From assembly GCA_905182025.1 (NCBI GenBank), contig CAJJAA010000021.1:1-64000 (forward strand): a stretch of DNA of 64,000 nucleotides. The letters run 5' to 3'. Under the pieces are notes generated by a model. It worked only from the letters and a program-made list of their open reading frames with translations. It ran no database searches and was not told the origin of the DNA. Source of the stretch: an uncultured OM182 clade bacterium. Lineage in GTDB: Bacteria > Pseudomonadota > Gammaproteobacteria > Pseudomonadales > Azotimanducaceae. Shown one piece after another: positions 54,558 to 64,000 of this stretch. Position numbers and translations under genes: made by a program. Position 1 is the first letter of the stretch, and every line of letters begins with the position of its first letter.

Positions 54558-55976
54558 CTTGTTCTTCTTAAGCTTCTTGGTATGACTGCTGACTTCCGTC
54601 TTCTTTCGATTGGCTTGCCTGTCCGTCATCTCGCTTTTCTTGTCCTGAAAAGGATTCTCAGACGTCTTAAATTGAATTCGAATGGGCGTACCTTCCAGCT
54701 TCAGTACCTTTATAAAACGGTTCTCGAGGAAACGTCGATAGGAATCAGGAATACCCGCCGTCTGATTACCGTGGATAACAATGATGGGTGGATTACTGCC
54801 GCCAACATGCGCATAACGTAATTTGACTCGTCTACCGTTAACCATCGGTGGTTGGTGTTCTTTCACAGCGTCTATCAAAATGTCATTCACGACGCGGGTT
54901 TGAACTTTGCGGGTAGCAGATTCATAAGATTTATGGATCGACTTATAGATAAGGCCCACACCGGAACCGTGTAGCGCAGAGATAAAATGTGTCGAGGCAA
55001 AGTCGATGAAGGTCAATCGCCGTTCCAACTCTCGCTTCACATGATTTTTCTGATCGAGCTCGGTGCCGTCCCACTTATTAACCGCAAAGACCAGCGCTCG
55101 ACCCGCATCAAGAATGTGACTTAGAATATGTAAATCCTGATCGACAATGCCTTCTCTGGCATCAATCATCAGTATCACAACATTCGCGTTTGAGATCGCA
55201 TCGAGGGTTTTAATAATCGAAAACTTCTCGACCTTCTCTTTGATTTTACCGCGACGACGTACGCCCGCGGTATCAATAATTGTGTAAGCGCGCCCTTCCC
55301 GTTCATAGGGAATGTAAATACTATCGCGTGTTGTGCCCGCTTCATCAAAAACGACCACGCGCTCTTCGCCTAAAAGACGATTTACTAACGTCGATTTACC
55401 CACATTCGGTCGGCCCACAACAGCGATCTTAATGCCGCCGTTAGCAGGTGCAGACTCAGATTCAAGCAAGGCTACTTGTTTGATGACGGGATGTTCAGCA
55501 ATGACATCATCGATGAGCTGACGCGTACCATTACCATTGCTGGCGGAAATAAACAGGGCTTCGCCAAAACCTAATTTTGTAAATTCACCGGCAACATAGT
55601 CAGGGTTTTTCCCATCAATCTTGTTACCGACAAGCAGTACATCGCGATTCTGACCACGCAGCATCTCTGCAATGGCCTCATCACCGGCAGTACGACCATC
55701 TTTGGCATCGACTATAAATAAGACGAGGTCCGCCTCTTCAATGGCATACAAAGCCTGATCAGCCATCGGACCATCGATGCCATCTTCATCACCGGTTAGT
55801 CCACCGGTATCGACAACGATATAGTCAAAATCACCCATCGCCCCTTTGCCATATTGTCTGTCTCGGGTGAGACCCGAAAATTCAGCGACAATGGCGTCAC
55901 GGGTGTGCGTCAATCGATTAAAAAGCGTGGACTTACCAACGTTAGGCCGGCCTACCAGCGCTATGACAGGAATCAT
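54540..55976 (-). CDS. der: ribosome biogenesis GTPase Der (EngA)
   Basis: The 478-residue protein has two Era-type GTPase domains in tandem: first P loop GRPNVGKST (9-17) with DTGG and NKIDG, second [10 protein letters not shown] near residue 190 with DTAG and NKWD. A KH-like C-terminal domain ([22 protein letters not shown]) follows and then a lysine-rich tail. Double-G-domain plan is unique to Der; it acts in 50S subunit assembly. It is one base from bamB, at the end of the ndk-to-der run. Confidence 0.97.
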   Translation of the reverse strand: MIPVIALVGRPNVGKSTLFNRLTHTRDAIVAEFSGLTRDRQYGKGAMGDFDYIVVDTGGLTGDEDGIDGPMADQALYAIEEADLVLFIVDAKDGRTAGDEAIAEMLRGQNRDVLLVGNKIDGKNPDYVAGEFTKLGFGEALFISASNGNGTRQLIDDVIAEHPVIKQVALLESESAPANGGIKIAVVGRPNVGKSTLVNRLLGEERVVVFDEAGTTRDSIYIPYEREGRAYTIIDTAGVRRRGKIKEKVEKFSIIKTLDAISNANVVILMIDAREGIVDQDLHILSHILDAGRALVFAVNKWDGTELDQKNHVKRELERRLTFIDFASTHFISALHGSGVGLIYKSIHKSYESATRKVQTRVVNDILIDAVKEHQPPMVNGRRVKLRYAHVGGSNPPIIVIHGNQTAGIPDSYRRFLENRFIKVLKLEGTPIRIQFKTSENPFQDKKSEMTDRQANRKKTEVSSHTKKLKKNKKNKKR

Positions 55977-55977
55977 G

Positions 55978-57186
55978 TTATTGCACTATCTCAAACGCCG
56001 ATAAGCGCCCACTATTACCCATAGTGTAGATTCGACTTCCATCAACAACAGCGGGACTATTGAGTCCCTTACCATCAACCTTTGCTCGCGCGACGAAACG
56101 TCCGTCCGACTGCGCAATAATATGTAGATACCCTTCAAAATCACCCACAGCGATATAACTACTTATCGCAACCGGTGCCGTGATGTCCCGATACAATAAG
56201 CTATCGTTCGACCAAATTTCCTTACCATTATCCTCATCGTGCGCAACCACAACACTATCCTCACGAGAGACATAGATATTACCGAAGCCCATACCGAGGC
56301 CACTGAAGCTTGAAGACTCCTGGGTCCAAACCGGTCGACCGCGACTAGCCAGATCGAGCGCCACGACATTGCCCTGATAGGCTACGACATAAAGTCGAGA
56401 ATTATCGAGCACCATTTCACCATCAATATCGATGAGTTTTTCGAGGTCTGACTTACCCTGAGCGACCGCGATTCTCTGGTCAATAACCGCTAATCCACGT
56501 GCCTTATCAAGGACCACAACGCGTCCATTGGCAAATGCTGCGACAACAAAGTCAGCGATGATCGGCGTGCTTGTGCCACGCAATGTCAAACTTGGTTCGC
56601 TAGTAGAATAAAGCCACAATCGCTCGCCAGCCAACGCTTCATAACCCGCAACCTTACCGTCTATCGTCTGGGCGACAACGAGCTGATCTTTCGCTTGAGG
56701 TGGCGCGAGCACTTCACTGGTCGTTTTCGCGCGCCAAGCCAAACTGCCGTCACTTTGATTCATAGCAACAATTTCACCGGCTGCAGAACCAACAAGTACA
56801 AGGTCTTCTCCAACGCCTACGCCACCCGTGATGGTGTCGGATGAATTTGAAAAGGCAATTTTTCGTTCATCCTTCGAATAGAACGATTTGATATTCAGCT
56901 TCCAAATCTCTTCGCCTGTTCTGGAATCCAAGGCTTTAACTGTTCCATCTGCGGCGGATGCAAATACGCGACTACCTGAGTAGTCAGGCACTAGCTTAAT
57001 CGCCCGATCTTCAGCGCCACGACCAATATCAACGCTCCAAAGTTTTTTTAATTCGAGCGATGCGTCAATATCGGCAAGCTCGTTTGGCACACGCACTTCA
57101 ACCTCATCGTCGCCACCGAACCAACTACAACCGGTTGCAAGCAGGGCAATAAAGATTAACAGCGCATAATTGCGGATGTGACTCAT
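55978..57186 (-). CDS. bamB: outer membrane assembly lipoprotein BamB
   Basis: The 402-residue protein has a lipoprotein signal with lipobox LLATGC (C20), then an eight-bladed beta propeller of PQQ-like repeats ([61 protein letters not shown]). BamB supports the BamA machine that inserts outer-membrane proteins. It overlaps yfgM by four bases (ATGA), as is typical. Confidence 0.95.
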   Translation of the reverse strand: MSHIRNYALLIFIALLATGCSWFGGDDEVEVRVPNELADIDASLELKKLWSVDIGRGAEDRAIKLVPDYSGSRVFASAADGTVKALDSRTGEEIWKLNIKSFYSKDERKIAFSNSSDTITGGVGVGEDLVLVGSAAGEIVAMNQSDGSLAWRAKTTSEVLAPPQAKDQLVVAQTIDGKVAGYEALAGERLWLYSTSEPSLTLRGTSTPIIADFVVAAFANGRVVVLDKARGLAVIDQRIAVAQGKSDLEKLIDIDGEMVLDNSRLYVVAYQGNVVALDLASRGRPVWTQESSSFSGLGMGFGNIYVSREDSVVVAHDEDNGKEIWSNDSLLYRDITAPVAISSYIAVGDFEGYLHIIAQSDGRFVARAKVDGKGLNSPAVVDGSRIYTMGNSGRLSAFEIVQ

Positions 57187-57884
57187 TCAGACTCCTCAGG
57201 AGCGGACGTATCATCACTGTCGTCGACAGCAATCATCGTCTTCGGTGCGACCAGGTCATCTAACTTCATTTGCGTCATGGGTCGCTTGTTTTGCTGCGCA
57301 TTAACTGCACGCTGATAAGCTTCTCTGGCCTCATCAGACTTGTCCATTGCCAACAGTACATCGCCTCGCAACTCTTCATATGACGCTTCATGTCCAGTCG
57401 AATTCGTCTCGTCGAGCTGCGCTAAGGCAGCTTCATTTTTACCCTGGCCGTGCAAAACTCTGGCAACACGAATACTCGCAATCGCCTTTATCTTCTCTTC
57501 AGGGTCATTCGCCAAAACCCACTCGAGTTCTTTTAGTCCAGCATCTAGGTCACCACTTTGAACATAGATCTTGGCAATATGCATCGCTGCAAAATGTGAA
57601 TAGACCGTGCCGCTATATTCCTGCTTCAGCTCTTGCGCTATAAACTGACCTGTAGAGAGGTTTTCCTCACTCAGTTCGTCAAGCGGGCTAATGGTTACAG
57701 CTGCAATCAGGTCTTCATATTTGGCCGATGCCGCCTCAGCGGTTTCGCGAGTCTGTGTTTCCCAAGTTCTAAAGCCAAACACGATAGATAGGACAACAAT
57801 GATACCCACGACAAGGAATGTGCCATTGTCTTCAAACCATCGCTTTATGGCTTCAACCTGTTCGTCTTCTGTTACATCTGCCAC
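57183..57884 (-). CDS. yfgM: YfgM family tetratricopeptide membrane protein
   Basis: The 233-residue protein has an N-terminal cytoplasmic segment with EQVEAIKRWFEDNG, a membrane helix (about 22-43, FLVVGIIVVLSIVFGF), and periplasmic TPR-like repeats with DLDAGLKELEWVLANDPEEKI and AREAYQRAVNAQ. YfgM associates with the Sec translocon and periplasmic chaperones in E. coli. It sits between hisS and bamB as usual. Confidence 0.9.
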   Translation of the reverse strand: MADVTEDEQVEAIKRWFEDNGTFLVVGIIVVLSIVFGFRTWETQTRETAEAASAKYEDLIAAVTISPLDELSEENLSTGQFIAQELKQEYSGTVYSHFAAMHIAKIYVQSGDLDAGLKELEWVLANDPEEKIKAIASIRVARVLHGQGKNEAALAQLDETNSTGHEASYEELRGDVLLAMDKSDEAREAYQRAVNAQQNKRPMTQMKLDDLVAPKTMIAVDDSDDTSAPEESE

Positions 57885-57897
57885 CGGGGAAAACTCC

Positions 57898-59181
57898 TTA
57901 AAATACGACGTTGCCTAGAAATTCATCCAGACTATCAGCGGTTATAGACTCCTGTTCGCCACCTTCGTTCAGGCGTTTTACAGTAATCGTGTTATTTGTT
58001 GCTTCATCCTCACCAATAATCAGCGCGAGAGTTGCATTGGACGCATCGGCTTTTTTCAATTGTGCTTTAAACTTGCCGTCACCACAGTGTACTAGTGTAC
58101 ACAGCTGTGGATAAGTACTTCGTACAGATTCCGCTACGCGTAGCGCCATCTGTCTCGCTTCAGCACCGATCGAAGCTATATAGATATCCGTTTTAGCACC
58201 GGCTTGTTGGTTCGATTCAAGCATCAATGCCAGGCGATCCAAACCCATGGCGAATCCTACACCGGGCGTGGCTTTTCCACCAATTTGCTCGACTAAACCA
58301 TCGTATCTGCCACCGCCGCAAACCGTACCTTGAGAACCCAAGCTATCGGTAACCCATTCAAATACTGTTTTGTTGTAGTAATCCAGACCACGCACAATCG
58401 TCGGATTAATCGTGTATTGGATACCACACATATCAAGCTGCTGACATAAACCTTCGAAATGCGCTTTCGATTCATCATCAATATAGTCAGATAGCACCGG
58501 CGCACCCTTCAATAAGCTCTGGGTATGCTCGACTTTGCTATCAAGAATTCGCATCGGGTTCGTTGTCAGTCGACGCAGGCTATCTTCATCGAGCTCAGTT
58601 TTCACCGTCTCTAGATAGGTCACCAAAGCGGTCTTGAAGGCTGTTCGCGCCTCAGCACTACCAAGCGTGTTGAGTTCCAACCGAATCGCATCATCCACAC
58701 CGAGTAGCTTCCACAACCGAGCACACATCAATAGGATTTCTGCGTCAATGTCCGGTCCTTCCATGCCGAAGCATTCAACACCAATTTGTTCAAAGCCTCG
58801 ATAGCGGCCTTTTTGCGGACGTTCATAACGGAACATTTGACCTGAATACCAAAACCGTTGGACTTGATTGAATAACAAACCATGCTGAAGCGCATATCGC
58901 ACAGCGCCAGCGGTTCCTTCTGGTCGCATGGTAACGCTCTCGCCGTTACGGTCGTCGAAGGTATACATCTCTTTTTCGACCACATCAGTGGCCTCGCCTA
59001 CTGCCCGTTTGAACAGTTGGGTTGACTCTAATATGGGCAAACCAATTTCACGGTAACCGTAGCTGCCGAAAACTTCCCGGCACTTATCTTCAATCAGCCG
59101 GAAGGTTTCTTTTTGTTCCGGCTGCAGATCTTGCATACCGCGCAATGCCTGAATTTTCTGGTTCTTATCCTGCTTACCCAT
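57898..59181 (-). CDS. hisS: histidyl-tRNA synthetase
   Basis: The 427-residue class II synthetase has motif 2 (TMRPEGTAGAVRYALQHGL, FWYSGQMFRYERPQKGRYRGFEQIG), the histidine motifs LDYYNKTVFEW and CGGGRYDGLVEQIGG, motif 3 GVGFAMGLDRLALML and a C-terminal anticodon domain. It is 13 bases before yfgM and six bases after ispG. Confidence 0.97.
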   Translation of the reverse strand: MGKQDKNQKIQALRGMQDLQPEQKETFRLIEDKCREVFGSYGYREIGLPILESTQLFKRAVGEATDVVEKEMYTFDDRNGESVTMRPEGTAGAVRYALQHGLLFNQVQRFWYSGQMFRYERPQKGRYRGFEQIGVECFGMEGPDIDAEILLMCARLWKLLGVDDAIRLELNTLGSAEARTAFKTALVTYLETVKTELDEDSLRRLTTNPMRILDSKVEHTQSLLKGAPVLSDYIDDESKAHFEGLCQQLDMCGIQYTINPTIVRGLDYYNKTVFEWVTDSLGSQGTVCGGGRYDGLVEQIGGKATPGVGFAMGLDRLALMLESNQQAGAKTDIYIASIGAEARQMALRVAESVRSTYPQLCTLVHCGDGKFKAQLKKADASNATLALIIGEDEATNNTITVKRLNEGGEQESITADSLDEFLGNVVF

Positions 59182-59187
59182 CAGGAC

Positions 59188-60315
59188 CTATGCCTCACCA
59201 ACATTTAACGTTTTAGCTTCAGCAGCTTCAAGCGCCTGCTTATCAGCAACGCGGGTGCGAATCATTTTTTCCAAATGGTCAACGAGATTGTCATTTGAAA
59301 TCTTATGGTCTGGCTTGCCTTCCGAATAGATAAGATTACTGGGGCTTGCGCCTGTGAGACCAATATCTGCCTCTTTGGCTTCGCCAGGACCATTTACGAT
59401 GCAACCAATGATGGCAACATCAAGCGGTGTCGTAATGTCTTCGACCCGTCTCTCGAGTTCGTTAATTGTACTGATCACATCAAAATTCTGTCTCGAGCAA
59501 CTAGGACAAGCTACAAAGTTAATGCCTTTGCTGCGCAATTTGAGACTCTTCAGCAGATCAAAACCGACCTTAATCTCTTCAACAGGGTCTGCCGCTAGCG
59601 AGATTCGAATGGTGTCGCCAATGCCTTGCATCAACAACATGCCGAGACCCGCCGCCGATTTAACGGTACCCGATCTCAAACCGCCCGCTTCGGTGATGCC
59701 TAGATGCAGTGGCTGGTCAATCTGCGAGGCAATACCTTGATAGGCTTCGATCGTCATAAAGATATCTGAAGCTTTCAAGCTCAGTTTAAAATTGTGAAAG
59801 TCTTCTTTGTCTAACAATTCGATATTACGCATCGCCGATTCGATCATCGCCGTTGCGTTGGGTTCTTTGTATTTACGCAGCAGATCTTTACCTAAAGAAC
59901 CGGCATTGACACCGATACGTATCGGAATATTCTTATCTTTGGCTGTTCCAACAACGGCTTTGACACGCTCTGCGTTACCAATGTTACCGGGGTTAATGCG
60001 CAAACAATCTACACCTAACTCGGCTACCTTCAGAGCAATTTTGTAATCAAAGTGAATGTCGGCCACTAAAGGGACATTCACTAGCTTGCGAATTTCACCG
60101 AAAGCGTCGGCCGCGTCCATACTGGGAACGGACACACGCACGATATCAGCACCCACATCTTCTAGTCGCTTAATTTGAGCGACAGTTGCGGCGACATCAC
60201 AAGTTTCCGTATTCGTCATGCTCTGAACAGCAATAGGCGCATCGCCACCCACGGGCACATTGCCCACCATGACTTGACGCGACACACGCCGCTTAATTGT
60301 TGATTCAGTTTTCAT
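59188..60315 (-). CDS. ispG: 4-hydroxy-3-methylbut-2-enyl diphosphate synthase (IspG/GcpE)
   Basis: The protein has 375 residues from ATG at 60315 with GAGAT upstream; a TTG six codons earlier is less likely. It has a TIM barrel ([56 protein letters not shown]) and the iron-sulfur domain with CPSCSR and [15 protein letters not shown]. It makes HMBPP in the MEP isoprenoid pathway. Confidence 0.97.
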   Translation of the reverse strand: MKTESTIKRRVSRQVMVGNVPVGGDAPIAVQSMTNTETCDVAATVAQIKRLEDVGADIVRVSVPSMDAADAFGEIRKLVNVPLVADIHFDYKIALKVAELGVDCLRINPGNIGNAERVKAVVGTAKDKNIPIRIGVNAGSLGKDLLRKYKEPNATAMIESAMRNIELLDKEDFHNFKLSLKASDIFMTIEAYQGIASQIDQPLHLGITEAGGLRSGTVKSAAGLGMLLMQGIGDTIRISLAADPVEEIKVGFDLLKSLKLRSKGINFVACPSCSRQNFDVISTINELERRVEDITTPLDVAIIGCIVNGPGEAKEADIGLTGASPSNLIYSEGKPDHKISNDNLVDHLEKMIRTRVADKQALEAAEAKTLNVGEA

Positions 60316-60405
60316 TTTGATCTCGTTGTCCAATTTGTGGACCGTACGTATATTCGGGGTTTAACAATGTATGTCTTTGCTTCAACGCGGCACACAATTA
60401 CTTAG

Positions 60406-61527
60406 CTAGCCTTCACCTACTCGCACCTTTGCGGTATTGTCAGATTTCGTGCTTTGCGATAGATTTACCCGTTCACCATTAAACGCCATCGTCACTGCCG
60501 GCGCGTTGCCAAACAGAACGTCGAAGGGCGCTTTACCCAGCACCGTCAAATCATCGCCTTGTCGACCAAGATCGCCAAAGATCGCATCGCCGTCTGCATC
60601 TTCAACCTCAACCCAACATTCGTCAGCGAAGGAGAAATGTAATTCCTCGTCACCACCCGCACTGACGCTAATGAAGCGTGTACCATCAATTATTTCTCTG
60701 CCAACCGAGACTAACTTGCCAGAATCAGATTCAGTCACTGTGTTGTTCTGCAATGAGGACGAGAGGTCCAATGAAAAACTTTGAGAGCTATCAACGTCGA
60801 CATTCTCATCTGGCCTCGTTTGCAAACTGCCTTCGAGATCAGAGGCTGACGTATCTTCGGCCAACATATCAACAGCCGTCTTATCGGCCTGCGCCAGCGA
60901 AGTGTCGGTGGCATCCGTAAGCGCCAGCGCTGCTTCACCATAGTCCGCAAAAACACTGCGATCTATGCCGTCATTTTCGTTAGTGCTTTGATCTGAACCG
61001 CTAGCGGATACACGGGATTCAAGCTCTTGTCGACTTCCCTGCATACTGTTCTGTGTACTATTGCTGTCGAGGCTACCCGATTGCTCAGGTGTCGTAGGCG
61101 GTACTATCTCGGGTTCGGAGTAATACCAAACCGCCAAAATAATGAAAATAAGTCCTGCAAGACCAATAATGCCGGTTTGCAATACCGGACCCGTAAAGGT
61201 AATTGGCCCAACTGGCTCTTCCGTTACGCGGCGAATCGCCTGCGGCGCTATCGCGTCTGTATCGAGCCGTTCATATAGGGCAACAATTTGATCACCATTG
61301 AGGTTCACAACTCGCGCGTAGGATCGCAGATAACCTTTAACAAAGGCCTGCTTGGGGATTTCACGAACACGGTCTTCATCTATTTTTGTAATATAAGACG
61401 GCGTCAGGTAAAGCTCTTCAGCGACCTGCAGCTGCGACAAGCCCATTGCCTCACGAGCATCACGCAGAAGTGTCGATGCTGTTGATGTCGATCTTAAATC
61501 GTCCTTTTGGTTAACTGCGTCTGGCAT
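60406..61527 (-). CDS. rodZ: cytoskeletal protein RodZ
   Basis: The 373-residue protein has an N-terminal helix-turn-helix domain (LLRDAREAMGLSQLQVAEELYLTPSYITKIDE, KQAFVKGYLRSYARVV), a membrane helix near 113-135 (GIIGLAGLIFIILAVWYY), a long Ser/Asp-rich periplasmic linker and a C-terminal DUF4115 beta domain (LHFSFADECWVEVEDADGDAIFGDLG). It anchors MreB to the membrane for rod shape. It overlaps pilW by 17 bases. Confidence 0.92.
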   Translation of the reverse strand: MPDAVNQKDDLRSTSTASTLLRDAREAMGLSQLQVAEELYLTPSYITKIDEDRVREIPKQAFVKGYLRSYARVVNLNGDQIVALYERLDTDAIAPQAIRRVTEEPVGPITFTGPVLQTGIIGLAGLIFIILAVWYYSEPEIVPPTTPEQSGSLDSNSTQNSMQGSRQELESRVSASGSDQSTNENDGIDRSVFADYGEAALALTDATDTSLAQADKTAVDMLAEDTSASDLEGSLQTRPDENVDVDSSQSFSLDLSSSLQNNTVTESDSGKLVSVGREIIDGTRFISVSAGGDEELHFSFADECWVEVEDADGDAIFGDLGRQGDDLTVLGKAPFDVLFGNAPAVTMAFNGERVNLSQSTKSDNTAKVRVGEG

Positions 61528-62353
61528 TTTTTGATGCTACCGATTGATAGAGTTTATATTCCTCGGATGCCGGAAACACATTTCGAAGAGTGAGTGAGCA
61601 ACTAGCTTCTTGGTCATCGTCGCTAAAGATGCGCGCTAGACGTATGCATAGCCAAAGGCTTCGTGATGAAGGCGCGGCTACTTTAAGGCTCTTCCTATAG
61701 TAATTGCGCGCCTCGACATAATTGCGTTGATCGAATCGTATCTCTGACAATTCAAGCAAGGCCCGTGCTTGGTTTGGATTAAGCTGCGTCGCACGTAGGT
61801 AAGCGAGTTCCGCCTCACGAGGTTGATTCAATTTTGTGTAGGTCATACCGAGATATTCAAACACCTGCGCTCTCATCTGATAGAGCCGATCGTCCGCGGC
61901 GATGGAAAGTTCTCTCTCTGCTTCTTCATAACGACCTTCGGTGTACAAAAAGGCGCCATAAGTCATTCGCGCTCTGGTAAGTTCCGGTTCTGAAGCAAGT
62001 GCCTTCTTATAATGGTCCTCGGCCAAGGCGTATTCACCTTCCAGCTGAAACAAACGGCCAAATACGTGATGCGCGTCGGCAGAATCCGAGTCTATTTCAA
62101 GTGCTTTATTTAAATTGTCCTTTGCTCGGGCAAACTCGCCGTTTTGAACGTAACCGACACCTAAATCGACATAGGCTTTTACTTGCTTAACAGGATCGGG
62201 CGCTTGCTGAATTGCGCCGGTGGTTTCGGTGATACATCCCGACAGGCCCAACATTGCAGTGAACACCAAGCTAATCAGACAGACGTTGTTTATTCGACGA
62301 CGTATAAATCGGGGTTTGATCGAACCACGTATTTTCGTCGAATGCGATATCAC
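61511..62353 (-). CDS. pilW: type IV pilus biogenesis TPR lipoprotein PilW/PilF
   Basis: The product has 280 residues from a GTG that touches the rlmN stop. It has a lipoprotein signal (VFTAMLGLSGC), then about six TPR units (VDLGVGYVQNGEFARAKDNLNKALEID; ALAEDHYKKAL; AELAYLRATQLNPNQARALLELSEIRF). PilF/PilW is the pilotin for the secretin PilQ. In Pseudomonas it also sits between rlmN and rodZ. No other pilus gene lies in this window. Confidence 0.92.
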   Translation of the reverse strand: MISHSTKIRGSIKPRFIRRRINNVCLISLVFTAMLGLSGCITETTGAIQQAPDPVKQVKAYVDLGVGYVQNGEFARAKDNLNKALEIDSDSADAHHVFGRLFQLEGEYALAEDHYKKALASEPELTRARMTYGAFLYTEGRYEEAERELSIAADDRLYQMRAQVFEYLGMTYTKLNQPREAELAYLRATQLNPNQARALLELSEIRFDQRNYVEARNYYRKSLKVAAPSSRSLWLCIRLARIFSDDDQEASCSLTLRNVFPASEEYKLYQSVASKNARRS

Positions 62354-63465
62354 TACGCGACCCCAGTCTGGATAAGTCGGTATTGTTCCTGACGCCGAGT
62401 CTTATCTTCTACTTCGCCAACAAGTTGTCCGCATGCGGCATTAATGTCGTCACCTCGCGTGGTGCGAACAGTCACATTGTAGCCCGCTTTTACCATCCGT
62501 TCTCTAAAAGCCTTCACGGCGATATTACTGGGTCGTTTAAACCCAGATCCCGGGAAAGGGTTGAAAGGTATAAGGTTGAGCTTGCAGGGAAAGTCTTTTA
62601 ATAGAACAGCCAGCTCGATGGCATGCTCCTGCTGATCATTAACGTTATCCATCAGCGTGTATTCAACTGTAATGGTGCGCTTATCGCCTAGACCTTGTGC
62701 ATATTCCTTACAAGCTTGCAGCAGTTCCGCAATCTTGTACTTTTTATTGATCGGCACCAATTTGTCACGCAATTCATCATTCGGCGCATGCAACGATATG
62801 GCTAAAGAAGCATCCGTCGTTCCTTTTAACTTGCGAATAGCAGGAACAACGCCGGCAGTCGAAATGGTCACTTTTCGCTTGGAAATACCATAACCAAGGT
62901 CATCCATCATGATACTCACGGCGGCAATGACGTTATCGAAATTAAGGAGTGGTTCGCCCATGCCCATTAACACAACGTTCGTCACAGCCCGCTTTCTATC
63001 GGGGTAGGCTTCTTCAAGGACTCTGCGCGCAATGCGAACCTGACCGACAATCTCGCCGGCGGTCAAATTGCTGTTAAAGCCCTGCTTACCGGTAGAACAA
63101 AACTTACAATCAAGTGCGCAGCCAACCTGAGACGACACACATAAAGTGCCGCGATTGCCCTCAGGAATAAACACTGTTTCAACCGCACTGCCGGAACGCG
63201 CTCGCATTAGCCATTTTCGCGTACCATCGGTTGATATCTGCTCGCTTATGATCTCTGGCTCATGGATTTCTGTCTTTTCGCTCAATTGCTGACGCAGATT
63301 CAGGCTAATGTCCGTCATGCTGTCAAAGTCATCAATAAAACGGTGATGTATCCATTTCATCACTTGTTTAGCGCGATAGGGTTTCTCACCAAGCTCTACG
63401 AGCAGCGCTCCAATTTGCTCTTGGGTCATACCCAGCAAATCCAGCTTGGTAAGAGACTCTGTCAT
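62353..63465 (-). CDS. rlmN: 23S rRNA (adenine-2503-C2)/tRNA (adenine-37-C2) methyltransferase RlmN
   Basis: The protein has 370 residues from ATG at 63465, one base after the ndk stop; the upstream in-frame extension lies inside ndk and is rejected. Radical SAM protein: C-x3-C-x2-C in [53 protein letters not shown], and the second Cys in NAACGQLVG. It methylates A2503 of 23S rRNA and A37 of some tRNAs. Confidence 0.96.
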   Translation of the reverse strand: MTESLTKLDLLGMTQEQIGALLVELGEKPYRAKQVMKWIHHRFIDDFDSMTDISLNLRQQLSEKTEIHEPEIISEQISTDGTRKWLMRARSGSAVETVFIPEGNRGTLCVSSQVGCALDCKFCSTGKQGFNSNLTAGEIVGQVRIARRVLEEAYPDRKRAVTNVVLMGMGEPLLNFDNVIAAVSIMMDDLGYGISKRKVTISTAGVVPAIRKLKGTTDASLAISLHAPNDELRDKLVPINKKYKIAELLQACKEYAQGLGDKRTITVEYTLMDNVNDQQEHAIELAVLLKDFPCKLNLIPFNPFPGSGFKRPSNIAVKAFRERMVKAGYNVTVRTTRGDDINAACGQLVGEVEDKTRRQEQYRLIQTGVA

Positions 63466-63466
63466 A

Positions 63467-63892
63467 TTATCGCTCGCAGATTTGATCGGCTGAAAAGAAG
63501 TAAGCGATTTCGCGTGTGGCTGATTCAGGTGCATCTGAACCGTGTACAGCGTTCGCATCGATTGATTCAGCAAAGTCGGCTCGAATAGTGCCAGCATCCG
63601 CTTCTTTCGGGTTAGTTGCACCCATCAATTCACGATTTCTTAAAATAGCATTCTCACCTTCAAGAACCTGAACAACAACGGGGCCGGATGTCATGAATTC
63701 AACCAGATCATTGAAAAATGGTCGTCCTTCATGTTCAGCGTAAAAGCCCTGTGCCTCTTCTTTTGACAAATGAGCCATGCGTGAAGCAACGACTCTCAAG
63801 CCAGCTTTTTCAAACCGAGAAACAATTTCGCCGATGACGTTCTTGGCAACTGCGTCAGGCTTGATAATAGAAAAGGTTTTTTCAACCGCCAT
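63467..63892 (-). CDS. ndk: nucleoside diphosphate kinase
   Basis: The protein has 141 residues from ATG at 63892 with AGGAGATAT upstream. It has the N-terminus [61 protein letters not shown] and the phosphohistidine H117 in NAVHGSD. It equalises NTP pools. First gene of the run ndk-rlmN-pilW-rodZ-ispG-hisS-yfgM-bamB-der. Confidence 0.97.
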   Translation of the reverse strand: MAVEKTFSIIKPDAVAKNVIGEIVSRFEKAGLRVVASRMAHLSKEEAQGFYAEHEGRPFFNDLVEFMTSGPVVVQVLEGENAILRNRELMGATNPKEADAGTIRADFAESIDANAVHGSDAPESATREIAYFFSADQICER

Positions 63893-63929
63893 GTGGATAT
63901 CTCCTAAAAGGTAAAACTCTGAAAAAATG

Positions 63930-63953
63930 AAACCCGGCATTATACGCGGGTTT
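63930..63953 (-). promoter_or_regulatory. ndk promoter -10 inside an inverted repeat
   Basis: On the minus strand a perfect TATAAT (63944-63939) lies between inverted arms AAACCCG and CGGGTTT, about 47 bases before the ndk start. A run of six T follows two bases after the second arm, so the same sequence could also end transcription of an upstream gene that lies beyond the window. Which of the two roles is real cannot be settled here. Confidence 0.5.
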
Positions 63954-64000
63954 AGACACGAAAATGACCAATAATTCCCTCTCGGGGGTCATCTGAGGCC

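Noticed and set aside
63466-63621. Upstream in-frame extension of rlmN
   Set aside because: It lies wholly inside ndk on the same strand, and the ATG at 63465 gives the family N-terminus.
1-64000. tRNA, rRNA, CRISPR, IS element, prophage or toxin-antitoxin module
   Set aside because: I looked for T-loop motifs, regular direct repeats with spacers, transposase or integrase motifs and small paired ORFs, and found none. XerD is the chromosomal housekeeping recombinase.

Overview
The window reads as a chromosomal segment of a free-living, probably marine, aerobic gammaproteobacterium of the Pseudomonadales/Cellvibrionales type. This is inferred from gene order. The blocks ffh-rpsP-rimM-trmD-rplS-xerD-dsbC-hom-recJ, purL-tadA, xseA/guaA and ndk-rlmN-pilW-rodZ-ispG-hisS-yfgM-bamB-der follow the order I recall from Pseudomonas, with rearrangements and inserted metabolic genes. 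Genes are dense and base composition looks even. I see no rRNA, tRNA, CRISPR array, transposase, integron or prophage.

Layout. Positions 1-16.7 kb hold accessory catabolism and stress genes. These are a four-gene minus-strand operon (molybdopterin oxidoreductase, YfcE-like phosphodiesterase, PHP phosphoesterase, truncated MaoC/FAS1-like dehydratase), a GNAT acetyltransferase, a paired alpha/beta acyl-CoA dehydrogenase, an overlapping MarR-EmrA-EmrB efflux operon, a Baeyer-Villiger-type monooxygenase, a DeaD RNA helicase, a secreted alkaline phosphatase and a small exported phosphatase-like protein. Positions 16.7-21.4 kb hold an amidohydrolase, an iron alcohol dehydrogenase and a class III aminotransferase. 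Positions 21.6-35.8 kb are the conserved recJ-hom-alaC / MFS / dsbC-xerD / rplS-trmD-rimM-rpsP / ffh // ypjD-corB region. Positions 35.9-44.9 kb hold leuA, a gamma-carbonic anhydrase homologue, two Nudix hydrolases, purL-tadA and a GcvR-like ACT protein. Positions 45.1-50.3 kb are a second catabolic island: nitroreductase, SDR, group D flavin monooxygenase, MDR reductase, and an unknown membrane-anchored protein followed by a 42-residue membrane peptide. Positions 50.4-64 kb are housekeeping: guaA, xseA, an M23 peptidase and the der-to-ndk run.

The most interesting signals lie between genes. Upstream of alaC-hom there is a promoter, a 26-codon leader ORF with ten alanine codons (plus Ile, Thr and Val codons), and then a strong terminator hairpin with eight T. 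This has the layout of a transcription attenuator on an alanine-transaminase/homoserine-dehydrogenase operon. Upstream of leuA there is a 37-codon leader ORF that ends in a leucine-rich tail with three consecutive Leu codons, behind a good sigma-70 promoter that overlaps a palindrome. Other points: three perfect hairpins in a row after rplS; no guaB between xseA and guaA; no thrC after hom; and several enzymes with substituted family residues (Baeyer-Villiger fingerprint His to Tyr, SDR Tyr to Phe, an Ala at the usual molybdenum-ligand position). I see no obvious large unknown multi-gene system. The best candidates for something undescribed are the alaC leader and the two-gene membrane unit at 49.6-50.3 kb.
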